12,169 nucleotides of DNA. Source: Lachnospiraceae bacterium. Its GTDB lineage: Bacteria > Bacillota > Clostridia > Lachnospirales > Lachnospiraceae. The stretch is from NCBI GenBank assembly GCA_900759225.1, contig CAAEUM010000145.1, positions 1 to 12,169 of the forward strand, in the 5' to 3' direction. A program made the position numbers and the translations under genes. Under the pieces are notes generated by a model, which saw only the letters and a program-made list of their open reading frames with translations, had not been told where the DNA came from and made no database searches. Shown one piece after another: positions 1 to 6,944 of this stretch (position 1 is its first letter; each line of letters opens with the position of its first letter).

Positions 1-870
1 AACGGTGATGAAAATCTGGAGCAGTATCTGGAACAGGTGGACACAATTGAACCCATCCCTGACGCCTTTTTTAATCCGCTGTATGAGAAGCTGAAGATGT
101 ATTACGTCACCGGCGGTATGCCGGAGTCGGTATTGATGTGGACGGAGGCACGGGATGTTTCTGCCATGCAGGAAACACTGTCTGGAATCATTGGAGCTTA
201 TGAGCATGACTTTGCTAAGCATCCGAATCTCAGTGAGTTCCCGAAAATCTCAATGATCTGGAAGTCTGTTCCTTCTCAACTGGCAAGGGAGAACAAGAAG
301 TTTATCTATAAGGTGGTCAAGGAAGGCGCACGAGCCCGTGAGTACGAGGATGCCTTGCAATGGCTGGTGGATGCCCGTCTGGTGCATAAGATCTACCGCA
401 GCGTTGCTCCTGGCCTGCCGATCGCAGCCTACGATGATTTGTCTGCGTTCAAGATTTATCTGGTGGATGTGGGGCTGCTCCGCCGTCTGGCGCAGCTGGC
501 GCCTACTGCCTTTGGCGAAGGCAACCGCCTGTTTACTGAATTCAAAGGTGCATTGAGCGAAAACTTTGTGTTGCAGACTTTGATCACTCAGTTTGAAGTC
601 ATGCCACGTTATTGGAGCCAGAACAATCCATCTTACGAAGTGGATTTCCTTATTCAGCGGGAGAATGATATCTTCCCTGTGGAGGTTAAATCCGAAACCA
701 ACACCACCAGTAAAAGTATGAAGAAGTTCAAGGAACTATTTCCTGAAAAAGTTAAGCTCCGCATCCGGTTTTCGTTGGATAATTTGAAACTGGACAATGA
801 TGTGCTGAATATCCCGCTTTTTATGGCAGATCAGGCGGATCGATTGATTGGATTGGCATTAGAAAAGTAG
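1..870 (+). CDS. ATP-binding protein with DUF4143 domain (3' part only)
   Basis: The frame is open to the first base, so the gene begins outside the window. The 289 visible residues lack the N-terminal P-loop ATPase part; family members are usually about 400-450 residues. What is seen is the C-terminal DUF4143 region: GALSENFVLQ at visible residues 183-192, then EVDFLI (213-218) and PVEVKSE (226-232), an arrangement resembling a PD-(D/E)xK nuclease-type core. The preceding stretch has the mixed helical character of the lid/winged-helix part of these AAA-type ATPases. The family is common as single accessory genes in anaerobes and its role is not well established. A GTG at 37 could be read as a start but lies mid-domain with no ribosome binding site. 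It is the only plus-strand gene here and converges on the kdpE-like gene, leaving a 61-base gap. Confidence 0.85.
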   Translation, partial: NGDENLEQYLEQVDTIEPIPDAFFNPLYEKLKMYYVTGGMPESVLMWTEARDVSAMQETLSGIIGAYEHDFAKHPNLSEFPKISMIWKSVPSQLARENKKFIYKVVKEGARAREYEDALQWLVDARLVHKIYRSVAPGLPIAAYDDLSAFKIYLVDVGLLRRLAQLAPTAFGEGNRLFTEFKGALSENFVLQTLITQFEVMPRYWSQNNPSYEVDFLIQRENDIFPVEVKSETNTTSKSMKKFKELFPEKVKLRIRFSLDNLKLDNDVLNIPLFMADQADRLIGLALEK

Positions 871-882
871 AAGCACTCCCGC

Positions 883-905
883 GATCGCCGCCTGTATTCG
901 CGATC
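883..905. repeat. small inverted repeat between convergent genes
   Basis: GATCGC (883-888) and GCGATC (900-905) are a perfect 6-base inverted repeat with an 11-base loop. They lie in the short gap between the convergent DUF4143 gene and the kdpE-like gene. No T-run follows on either strand, so it does not qualify as an ordinary intrinsic terminator. It may still act as a weak bidirectional stop, or be chance. Confidence 0.3.
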
Positions 906-931
906 CATGCTGCCTTACATTGTGTCAGTGA

Positions 932-1624
932 TCATTCCTCCCGCATACGGTATCCAACGCCAATCTCCGTAAAGATATACTGAGGCTCTGCCGGATTTTC
1001 CTCCAGCTTTCTGCGGATGTGGGCCATATTTACCCGGAGGATCTGGTTGTCGCTGTCTGCGTAAGGGCCCCAGATTTTCGTGATGATGGATTCGTAGGTA
1101 AGCACTTTTCCGGCATTCTGGGCCAGAAGGGAGACCAGCTTGTATTCAATCTGGGTCAGGTGTACATCCTGGCCCTTTAATTTAATAAGACGGCGCTCAA
1201 AATCAATGCTTAAATCCCCGACCTCATATTTGGACTCCCGTATCCGGTTCCCGTTCTGAACATGGCGCAGGGCTGTGCGGATGCGCGCTAAAAGCTCTCC
1301 GGTTCCAAAGGGCTTAGTGAGATAATCGTCTGCACCCAGATCAAGGGCGGTAACCTTGCTTTTTTCCATAGTCCGGGCAGAAATCACAATAATGGGCACA
1401 GAGCTCCAGGAACGTACCTGCCGGATTACATCCAGACCGTCCATATCAGGCAGCCCAAGATCCAGTAGGATAAGATCAGGATGGCCGGAGGTAATGGCCT
1501 GAAGTCCGTCACGTCCTGTATAGGCACAGGTTACCTTATAATTTTGAGGCTCCAGAATACGTTCAATAAAGCTGCAGATGTTTTTTTCGTCTTCAATAAT
1601 GATAATATTCGCTTTCGTCGGCAT
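932..1624 (-). CDS. kdpE: KdpE-like response regulator, OmpR/PhoB family
   Basis: A 230-residue DNA-binding response regulator. The receiver domain (about residues 5-118) has the acidic pair E11-D12, phospho-acceptor D55 (in LILLD), S82 and K104 (in TKPF). A winged-helix OmpR-type output domain fills residues about 130-228, with typical elements such as LTQIEYKLVSLLAQNAG and HIRRKLEE. Overall it resembles KdpE. I place the start at ATG 1624 (MPTKANIIIIEDE), preceded by GGAGAG. The TTG at 1642 would overlap the kinase gene and add six atypical residues. The gene follows the kinase stop after two bases, so the pair is translationally linked. No kdpFABC genes are in view; targets could instead be cell-wall genes. 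The KdpE name reflects resemblance, not demonstrated potassium control. Confidence 0.9.
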   Translation of the reverse strand: MPTKANIIIIEDEKNICSFIERILEPQNYKVTCAYTGRDGLQAITSGHPDLILLDLGLPDMDGLDVIRQVRSWSSVPIIVISARTMEKSKVTALDLGADDYLTKPFGTGELLARIRTALRHVQNGNRIRESKYEVGDLSIDFERRLIKLKGQDVHLTQIEYKLVSLLAQNAGKVLTYESIITKIWGPYADSDNQILRVNMAHIRRKLEENPAEPQYIFTEIGVGYRMREE

Positions 1625-1626
1625 AA

Positions 1627-2712
1627 TCAGTATTCTCTCCAATCAGGTAAGGTAAAAGTAAACATGGCGCCCTGGCTGTGGTTGGAAGCACATATGGTAC
1701 CGCCATGGGCTGTAATAATGGATTTGCACAGGCTCAGGCCGATTCCCATGCCCTTATGCCCGTCTCCGGATTGATTCTTATAAATCCCTCCGCCGTCAAA
1801 GAGCTTGTTTAAAAGCTCCGGGTCAATCCCTTTCCCGTAATCCTTAATAGTGATCAGGACATCATTTCCCTTTGTATCCACATTCAGGTCAATGGGAGCG
1901 CTGCTTTGTGCATGGAACAGGGAATTTTCAAGAAGATTGTTGATAACCTGTTCAATGAGCACCGCATCCATAGGCACCATAAGAATGGCATCCGGGATAT
2001 TTACATTGACGCGGATCTGGGGGAAGCGTTTGCGGAAGCGGAGTACCGCCTCAGAAATAACCTCTTCCAGAGGCTCCTCGGTTTTTGCTACAGTAGGAAC
2101 GCCGCGTTCGTCCAGGATCCGGGCAGCAGCCAGATAATTTTCCACCATATATAAAAGCCACTGTGCATCTTCCTCAATATTTTTTACCAGGATATGTTTT
2201 TCTTCCGGCGTCATGATGCTTTCCTGCTCCAGGTAAGTGGAGCTGGAGCCCATGATGGTGGTTAAGGGGGTGCGCAGGTCATGAGACAGGGCGCGCATGA
2301 GATTGGTTTTCATGGCTTCCTTCTCTGCTTCCAGAAGCTTCCGGTCCTTTTCCTGAAGCTGGGCGCTCTGACGGGCGATCATAATGCAGATGCTGCTGGA
2401 AACACAGGAAATAAGGGTCATGCCCAGAAAGGTAATAGGGTAACCGCTTAAGGTAAAATTCAGCTCCATAAACGGATAGGTAAAGGCATAATTAACCCAG
2501 AAAACACTGTACAGAGAAGCGACTATTCCGGATTCGTAACAGCAGGTGGCTCTGGCAACTAAAATGATTGCTAGGATAAAGATAATGGAAACATTGGTTA
2601 CATTGTTGCTGAAATGAAACAGCAGGGTGGCAAAAAGAGTAGCCATGGCCATGTATCCGATAGTAATAGGAAGATGCTTCCATATATTTGACAGGATTGT
2701 TTTAAATTTCAT
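1627..2712 (-). CDS. KdpD-like sensor histidine kinase, short form without KdpD/Usp N-terminal domains
   Basis: A 361-residue membrane kinase. Hydrophobic segments within residues about 14-112 match the DUF4118 four-helix membrane region of KdpD. A HisKA dimerisation domain follows, with H144 in SHDLRTPL, then a HATPase_c domain with N-box NNLLENS (258-264), G1 DYGKGI (291-296) and G2 GMGIGL (321-326). Full KdpD is near 900 residues; the cytoplasmic KdpD and universal-stress domains that precede the membrane region in E. coli are absent. The start is ATG 2712, which has AAGGAGG six bases upstream; the in-frame TTG at 2751 overlaps the dacF stop and lacks such a site. It sits directly between dacF and the kdpE-like regulator, all co-directional. 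The signal sensed cannot be read from sequence; potassium, turgor or envelope state are candidates. Confidence 0.88.
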   Translation of the reverse strand: MKFKTILSNIWKHLPITIGYMAMATLFATLLFHFSNNVTNVSIIFILAIILVARATCCYESGIVASLYSVFWVNYAFTYPFMELNFTLSGYPITFLGMTLISCVSSSICIMIARQSAQLQEKDRKLLEAEKEAMKTNLMRALSHDLRTPLTTIMGSSSTYLEQESIMTPEEKHILVKNIEEDAQWLLYMVENYLAAARILDERGVPTVAKTEEPLEEVISEAVLRFRKRFPQIRVNVNIPDAILMVPMDAVLIEQVINNLLENSLFHAQSSAPIDLNVDTKGNDVLITIKDYGKGIDPELLNKLFDGGGIYKNQSGDGHKGMGIGLSLCKSIITAHGGTICASNHSQGAMFTFTLPDWREY

Positions 2713-2747
2713 CCTCGTCCTCCTTATGAAAAAACCAGACGGAAACT

Positions 2748-4307
2748 TCAATGGAAAATAGACTTTTTACGTTTCCGCCTGCGCCTGTGTCTGGCGGAAG
2801 CAGTGTCCGTTGGGAAGGAGGTGCTTCTGCGCTGGGCTACCAGGCGGTCAAAATCAGAAGCAGAAAAGCCCATATCTTCCAGACGGTCCAGGCGGCGCTG
2901 ACGGCGCAGCAGCAGGTCTGCCTTTTCGCGCCTGCGGCTGTAAAGCTTCCAGCCCACAAGCGCTGAGGCCAGAAGGAAGAGGGCAAGAACTGCCCAGATG
3001 GCCGGGTTTATGGAAATTTGTTTGGGTGAAGGAAGCTGTCTGGAAGCGGGGGCAGTTTTCAGAGTGTCCGCAGCAGCTGCAGCTTCCCGGATTCCGCTCT
3101 CTGGCTCCGCAGCAGCAGCAGCCTCCTGGATTGCGCTTTCCGGCTCCGCAGCAGCAGCAGCCTCCTGGATTGCGCTTTCCGGCTCCGGAAGGGCCGTCAG
3201 GCCCGGATACAGCAGGTGGACGCAGCCTACAGGCTTATCTCCGTAGGTATATTGGATACGGGCGATTGCCTTCTCCGGGGCATTCTCGTCTAAATCGTAG
3301 GACAGGGAGGATGAGAGGTCTGAGAAAACAGCCTGCTTTGGTATCAGCACCGTTTCCTTATCATCCAGCTCCAGGGTAATACTGTCCTGAGCAGTCATCC
3401 CTGCAATGGTCATATCATTTTCCAGAGATTTATAATTTGTTTCGTAGTCGCTGGCCCTTAAGGATTGGAAGCTGGAAAAGCCGAAGTCCATAAGGGCTTT
3501 GGTGTCAGGATAATGGGTCAGGTGGCTGCCTAAGACAACTGTAATAAGGCGCATCCCGTTCCGCTCAGCACAGGTTACAAGGGTATTGCCGGCAATGGAT
3601 GTGTAGCCGGTTTTTCCTGCAAATGCGCCGGGGTAATAGAGTGGGTCATGCTTCATCAGCATTTTATGATGGTTGGCAACATAACCGCCCTCCGGTGTCC
3701 GCTTTGTGGGGGCAAGCTGGTAGTTTCTGGCGCCGTTGATTTTCAGATATTCAGGATTTTTGATGGCTTCCTGGATGATCAGAGCCATGTCATGGGCGGT
3801 GGTATAATGATTCTCATCATTGAGACCGCTGGGGTTGGCAAAATGGCTTCCGGTGCAGCCGAGACGGGCCGCTGTTTCGTTCATCAGCTTGGCGAACTCT
3901 TCCCGGGAGCCGCTTACATGGCAGGCAAGGGCATTGGCGCTTTCGTTGGCGGAAGCCAGCATAAGGGCATAAAGGCAGTCCCGGACGGTCAGTATGTCAC
4001 CCTCGTCGATCCCTGCGCTGCTGCTGCCTTCCTCCACATTGTAGACATCATCATGGGAAAATTCTACCATTTCATCTAAATCACAGTGCTCCAATACAAT
4101 AAGGGCTGTCAGGATTTTTGTAATGCTGGCAGGATAGTAAGGCTGGTCTATGTTTTTTCCATATAAGATAGTGCCGGTATCTGCATCCATAAGGATTCCG
4201 GCTTCCGATTCAATGGAAATATCAGCGGGCCAGTCCGGCGCAGCCCATACCTCTAAGGGCATGATCAGGCTCAGGCACAGACAGAGAAGCAGAAGCATTC
4301 GTTTCAT
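2748..4307 (-). CDS. dacF: D-alanyl-D-alanine carboxypeptidase (peptidase S11, DacF/PBP5-like)
   Basis: A penicillin-binding protein that removes the terminal D-Ala of peptidoglycan pentapeptides outside the membrane. The 519-residue product has a signal peptide (residues 1 to about 23) and the three S11 active-site motifs: S61-I-T-K64, S119-A-N121 and K232-T-G234. A PBP5 C-terminal-type domain ends near residue 370. Then come three 13-residue Ala/Glu/Pro repeats (375-413), a Pro-rich stretch, one transmembrane helix (about 436-456) and an unusual cytoplasmic tail of about 60 residues ending in a run of Arg and Lys. Most S11 enzymes attach by an amphipathic C-terminal helix, so a true helix plus basic tail is a variation. 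The start has GGGAGA upstream and is separated from the DUF1461 gene by 15 bases. The kinase gene follows, so wall trimming and two-component signalling are probably co-expressed. Confidence 0.95.
   Translation of the reverse strand: MKRMLLLLCLCLSLIMPLEVWAAPDWPADISIESEAGILMDADTGTILYGKNIDQPYYPASITKILTALIVLEHCDLDEMVEFSHDDVYNVEEGSSSAGIDEGDILTVRDCLYALMLASANESANALACHVSGSREEFAKLMNETAARLGCTGSHFANPSGLNDENHYTTAHDMALIIQEAIKNPEYLKINGARNYQLAPTKRTPEGGYVANHHKMLMKHDPLYYPGAFAGKTGYTSIAGNTLVTCAERNGMRLITVVLGSHLTHYPDTKALMDFGFSSFQSLRASDYETNYKSLENDMTIAGMTAQDSITLELDDKETVLIPKQAVFSDLSSSLSYDLDENAPEKAIARIQYTYGDKPVGCVHLLYPGLTALPEPESAIQEAAAAAEPESAIQEAAAAAEPESGIREAAAAADTLKTAPASRQLPSPKQISINPAIWAVLALFLLASALVGWKLYSRRREKADLLLRRQRRLDRLEDMGFSASDFDRLVAQRRSTSFPTDTASARHRRRRKRKKSIFH
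3070..3186 (-). repeat. three tandem 39-bp in-frame repeats within dacF
   Basis: Three consecutive 39-bp units (3070-3108, 3109-3147, 3148-3186) encode the 13-residue unit EPESAIQEAAAAA. The last two are identical at the DNA level; the first, which is the C-terminal unit in the protein, has diverged (EPESGIREAAAAA). They form a flexible linker between the extracellular enzyme domain and the membrane helix. Identical adjacent units suggest recent duplication by slippage or unequal recombination, and a length that may vary between strains. Confidence 0.95.
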
Positions 4308-4322
4308 AAACAGTTCTCCCTT

Positions 4323-5036
4323 TTAAGCATTGTCCGGTGCAGTTTTCTCAGATTTCCTGTTTCGCAGAGTGAGAAACAGGCAGATGCCAAACAGCAGCAG
4401 GGAAGCGCCGCAGAAGGTCAATGCAATGCGTCCGGCAGTATCCATAAAAAAGCCTTCCGGCACAATATTGATCAGCATATCAGTAGAGGGGTCAAGGATC
4501 CACAAGTCATTGTCAAAGAAAATGTGATGGAACAGGATGAAATACCGGGTAAAATCGGTGGCAATAATCAGTGCCAGTGCGGCTATAAGGCCGAAAAACA
4601 ATCCCGTTCCTATGCACATGGAGGGCGGAAGTACCTGGATCAGCTTTGCGCCGGTAACAGCCATGAAAACCAGCATAAGGGCACAGAAAATCAGGCAGAC
4701 CCGGCGGATGAAGATGGCCTTTAAAAAGAGCTCTTGCACATCCTCCATATGGGCGATTTCTCGTTCATTAAAAAATTCCCGCTCTTCTCCGTCCATGGTG
4801 GTTACCACATGAAGATCCTCACGTTCCCCTTTCAGGTAGTCCATCATTTCCTCTGTGACATACAGCAAATCCTTCATTGTCATAGGCGGAAGCTGGTCAA
4901 GAACCTGGTATTTTGTGTATTCTTTCTTAAAATATCCGGGCGTCCAGTATACAACGGCCTGGATCGAGGTGATAAACAGGATGATCATCAGACAAAAGGC
5001 AGCAGTAATTCCTGCCAGTCGGTGCATCAGCTTCAT
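4323..5036 (-). CDS. TIGR01906/DUF1461 integral membrane protein
   Basis: A 237-residue membrane protein of the DUF1461 (TIGR01906) family, whose function is unknown to me. Predicted membrane helices lie near residues 8-30, 112-130, 140-160 and 204-224. The family-typical blocks are present: YVTEEMMDYLKGE (59-71) and FFNEREIAHM (88-97) in the first extracytoplasmic region, and FHHIFF (169-174) followed by LDPSTDMLI (181-189). The start is ATG 5036, with AGGAGGT about six bases upstream. An upstream in-frame start at 5111 would add 25 polar residues before the first helix and lies near the putative promoter. It is the first gene of the operon leading into dacF and the two-component genes. The large extracytoplasmic loop and the dacF linkage suggest an envelope role, which is inference. 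Confidence 0.88.
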   Translation of the reverse strand: MKLMHRLAGITAAFCLMIILFITSIQAVVYWTPGYFKKEYTKYQVLDQLPPMTMKDLLYVTEEMMDYLKGEREDLHVVTTMDGEEREFFNEREIAHMEDVQELFLKAIFIRRVCLIFCALMLVFMAVTGAKLIQVLPPSMCIGTGLFFGLIAALALIIATDFTRYFILFHHIFFDNDLWILDPSTDMLINIVPEGFFMDTAGRIALTFCGASLLLFGICLFLTLRNRKSEKTAPDNA

Positions 5037-5068
5037 GGGATACCTCCTGTAAATTTGGTGGTGTTGTC

Positions 5069-5098
5069 TGTGCGTGAAGGCGTGTGCCTTCCTGCACA
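5069..5098 (-). promoter_or_regulatory. hairpin in the 5' leader of the DUF1461-dacF operon
   Basis: Read on the minus strand, TGTGC pairs with GCACA and, inside a 2x2 internal loop, GAAGGC pairs with GCCTTC around an ACAC loop: 11 base pairs in 30 bases. No T-run follows, so it is not a terminator. It falls at or near the predicted 5' end of the operon mRNA and could stabilise the message or be bound by a protein; neither is shown. Confidence 0.5.
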
Positions 5099-5101
5099 TT
5101 G

Positions 5102-5130
5102 ATGTTACCATAAAATAAAGAAAAGTCCAA
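5102..5130 (-). promoter_or_regulatory. possible promoter of the DUF1461-dacF-kinase-regulator operon
   Basis: On the minus strand TTGGAC (5125-5130), a 17-base spacer and TAACAT (5102-5107) with TG one base upstream of the -10 box form a modest extended -10 promoter. Its -35 box coincides with the 3' arm of the upstream tRNA terminator. No better candidate lies between that terminator and the first gene. Low-level readthrough from the tRNA promoter is the alternative source of transcription. Confidence 0.35.
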
Positions 5131-5162
5131 CCCCGCAGCCTCTAATATCTGCAAAGTCAGAC
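5112..5162 (-). terminator. intrinsic terminator of tRNA-Lys copy 1
   Basis: On the minus strand a 14-pair stem (5149-5162 with 5125-5138, including several G-U pairs) closes a 10-base loop and is followed by a T-rich run (5124-5112). It starts seven bases after the discriminator base. Copy 2 has five substitutions in the matching 38 bases; the four that fall in the stem all keep pairing and the fifth is in the loop, which supports the fold. Confidence 0.85.
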
Positions 5163-5169
5163 CTTTAAA

Positions 5170-5242
5170 TGCGCCTTCGGGGGCTCGAACCCCGGACAAA
5201 TAGATTAAGAGTCTACTGCTCTACCAACTGAGCTAAAGGCGC
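5170..5242 (-). tRNA. tRNA-Lys (anticodon CTT), copy 1
   Basis: A 73-base cloverleaf. The 7-pair acceptor stem is GCGCCTT/AAGGCGC, the D arm is GCTC/GAGC, and the anticodon stem GTAGA/TCTAT has loop CTCTTAA, giving anticodon CTT, which reads AAG (Lys). The T arm is CGGGG-TTCGAGC-CCCCG and the discriminator base is A. CCA is not encoded. A consensus promoter and an intrinsic terminator flank it. Positions 5125-5242 match 9611-9728 at 110 of 118 bases. Confidence 0.97.
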
Positions 5243-5274
5243 GGATTAATGTGTTTTCAAATGACACTTTTAGA

Positions 5275-5303
5275 ATTATAATGGAAGATACCGAAAATGT
5301 CAA
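5275..5303 (-). promoter_or_regulatory. consensus sigma-A promoter of tRNA-Lys copy 1
   Basis: On the minus strand a perfect TTGACA (5298-5303), a 17-base spacer and a perfect TATAAT (5275-5280). The -10 box lies 32 bases before the mature tRNA 5' end. Confidence 0.93.
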
Positions 5304-5343
5304 GAAGTTATTTTTGCATTTTTTTAGATACAGTACCAATTTT

Positions 5344-5496
5344 TGTAACAGTTCAGCCATGCGAAGATTTAGGCAGTAAAACAACATTGAAAGCTTGCTT
5401 TCATAAGCGTTTTACTGCCTAAATCTTCATAGGGCGGACGCCCGATGCTTCTTGTCCGCTGCAAGCGGGCAAGAAGATGCACGGCTGAACTGTTAC
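5344..5496. mobile_element. MITE-like multiply inverted element with 8-bp flanking direct repeat
   Basis: About 153 bases without a plausible gene. The terminal inverted repeats are 18 bases (5345-5362 and 5479-5496, 17 matching). Nested inside are a perfect 20-base inverted repeat (5363-5382 with 5409-5428) around the near-palindrome GAAAGCTTGCTTTC, a small GGGC-GGAC-GCCC hairpin (5432-5443), and a 13-base inverted repeat (5448-5460 with 5464-5476, one mismatch). The folded form would be a closing stem carrying three arms. The exact octamer CCAATTTT lies immediately outside both ends (5336-5343 and 5497-5504), as expected of target-site duplication on insertion. This looks like a non-autonomous transposed repeat; I cannot name the family or its transposase. 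It lies between the purine permease stop and the tRNA-Lys promoter. It could also act as an mRNA-stabilising structure. Confidence 0.7.
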
Positions 5497-5506
5497 CCAA
5501 TTTTCA

Positions 5507-5540
5507 CATCGGATGGACATCCGATGCTTCTTGCCCGGTG
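5507..5540. repeat. GGAC-loop hairpin with tail shared with the adjacent MITE-like element
   Basis: CATCGGAT-GGAC-ATCCGATG (5507-5526) is a perfect 8-pair hairpin, followed by CTTCTTGCCCG. The loop and tail copy the element just upstream (5436-5459), with GATGCTTCTTG shared exactly and only the stem and a few tail bases changed. It lies 19 bases from the permease stop, outside the element's flanking octamer, so it may be a remnant of a second related element. Confidence 0.6.
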
Positions 5541-5558
5541 CCTTTACAGGCTTATCGT

Positions 5559-6926
5559 TTATTCATCCAAAGCAACCTTACCATGCCGGGGAATGGGCGC
5601 CTCTTCTGTTTCTTCTTCATCCAGGTTTTTTGGGAGAAGGAGATTTAAGGCTACGGCAGTGATGGTAGCAATTACTACAGGAGAGGTTCCGAAAATAGTC
5701 TTTGCCCATTCAGGAAACAGGGCGAAGCAGTCAGCAACCTGGATAACGCCGCTTCCAAGGGCTACAGACAAGCCCACAACAGCGGTATTGTGGGTATTTA
5801 AGCCTTCCTTTACTACCAGCTTAATTCCGGTCATAGAAATCATTGCGAAAACAGAAACAGTTGCTCCGCCTAAAACACTGGACGGGATTGTAGTCAGCAG
5901 GGCAGCAAATTTTGGCACCAGCCCGGCTAAGATGATCATAACAGCAGCCAGCCCCAGAACACAGCGGTTTACCACCTTTGTCATGATCACAATTCCTACG
6001 TTCTGGCTGAAGGTTGCAGTGGGAAGGCCGCCGAAAATAGAACCAAGGATACTGATCACACCATTCCCGATAATGCCTCCGCACATTTCCTCGTCCTTTA
6101 CACCCCGGTTTAATCCGCCGCCTGCAGTGGAGGTGAAGTCACCCATAATCTCCAGGGAGCCCACTACATACATAATTGCCATAGAGATAATGGCTGTAAT
6201 ATCAAACTTCAATCCGAAGTAGAATGGAGATGTAAATTGAAACCAACTGGCGTCCTTAATCCCTTCAAAGGAAACCATTCCCATTGCCAGGGCCATCAGG
6301 TAGCCGCAGATAATTCCAATGAGGATGGAGGCCAGCTTGCAGATCCCCTTTGTAAAGTAGCTGAAAAAGGTTACGATTGCCAGGGTTGCAATGGCTAAAA
6401 ACCAGTGGCGCGGGCTTCCGAAATCCGGGGCTCCTGCTCCTCCGGCCATATAGTTAATGGCAGTGGGATAAAGTGACAGGCCAATGGTAAATACAACCGT
6501 TCCTGTAACAAGAGGTGTAAACAGGCGGCTTAGCCTGCGGTAAAATACACCTACAAGAATTGCCACGATGCCGCCAACCATCTGCGCCCCTAATACAACA
6601 GGCATGCCAAATTGACCGCCCAATGCAATCAACAGCGGTACATGGGCGAAGCTGGCTCCCATAATAACCGGCAGTCCAGAGCCGGCAAAGCGGCCCAGCG
6701 GAAACAGCTGAAGAAGCGTTGCAAGGCCGGAGATTAACAGGGAGGCCTGAATCAGACGTACCTGGTCAGCGGCATTGAGCCCGGTTGCACCGGATAAAAT
6801 AATGGCAGGAGTGACACAGCCTACAATCATTGCTACAACATGCTGCATTGCAAGCGGGAAAGCCTCAGCTGCCCGCGGAATCCCATTTAATTCTGTTACA
6901 CGTGCGAAATGTCCAGTTTTATTCAT
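5559..6926 (-). CDS. NCS2/NAT-family purine (urate or xanthine) permease
   Basis: A 455-residue polytopic nucleobase-cation symporter-2 protein, the usual family length. The first helix holds the family's QH motif (Q28-H29). The signature motif QNVGIVIMTK (308-317) fits the NAT pattern, and a conserved membrane glutamate (E259, in VGSLEIMGD) lies where substrate-binding residues sit in UraA and UapA. The alternating hydrophobic segments agree with the 14-helix fold. The gene follows the predicted 8-oxoguanine deaminase by 18 bases with GGGGGAG upstream of ATG 6926, so the two form an operon. The deaminase product is urate, which makes urate or xanthine the likely cargo, by import or export; sequence alone does not separate these from uracil. 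No clear U-rich terminator follows. Confidence 0.9.
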   Translation of the reverse strand: MNKTGHFARVTELNGIPRAAEAFPLAMQHVVAMIVGCVTPAIILSGATGLNAADQVRLIQASLLISGLATLLQLFPLGRFAGSGLPVIMGASFAHVPLLIALGGQFGMPVVLGAQMVGGIVAILVGVFYRRLSRLFTPLVTGTVVFTIGLSLYPTAINYMAGGAGAPDFGSPRHWFLAIATLAIVTFFSYFTKGICKLASILIGIICGYLMALAMGMVSFEGIKDASWFQFTSPFYFGLKFDITAIISMAIMYVVGSLEIMGDFTSTAGGGLNRGVKDEEMCGGIIGNGVISILGSIFGGLPTATFSQNVGIVIMTKVVNRCVLGLAAVMIILAGLVPKFAALLTTIPSSVLGGATVSVFAMISMTGIKLVVKEGLNTHNTAVVGLSVALGSGVIQVADCFALFPEWAKTIFGTSPVVIATITAVALNLLLPKNLDEEETEEAPIPRHGKVALDE

Positions 6927-6944
6927 TTGTTCTCCCCCTGTAAA

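Noticed and set aside
883..905. Bidirectional terminator between the DUF4143 and kdpE-like genes
   Set aside because: The stem is only six pairs and no T-run follows on either strand; kept only as a low-confidence inverted repeat.
932..2712. A complete potassium-transport kdp locus
   Set aside because: Only the kinase and regulator are present; no kdpF, A, B or C lies on either side within the window.
3070..3186. CRISPR-like direct repeats
   Set aside because: The units are contiguous without spacers and in frame inside dacF.
2810..3379. 189-residue plus-strand frame opposite dacF
   Set aside because: It is a shadow of the repeat and GC-rich codons of dacF; low-complexity Pro/Gln/Ala product without a ribosome binding site.
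5190..5215. tRNA with anticodon TTA or AAT
   Set aside because: Counting the five-pair anticodon stem and seven-base loop places CTT at positions 34-36; the same holds for copy 2.
5205..5387. 60-residue minus-strand reading frame
   Set aside because: It overlaps tRNA-Lys copy 1 and its promoter, and has no ribosome binding site or recognisable product.
5363..5428. The 20-bp inverted repeat as the intrinsic terminator of the permease operon
   Set aside because: Neither strand has a U-run after the stem, the loop is 26 bases, and it is nested inside an element with its own terminal repeats and flanking duplication.
5452..6222. 256-residue plus-strand frame opposite the permease
   Set aside because: It is antisense to a well-supported NCS2 permease, and the product has no family features.
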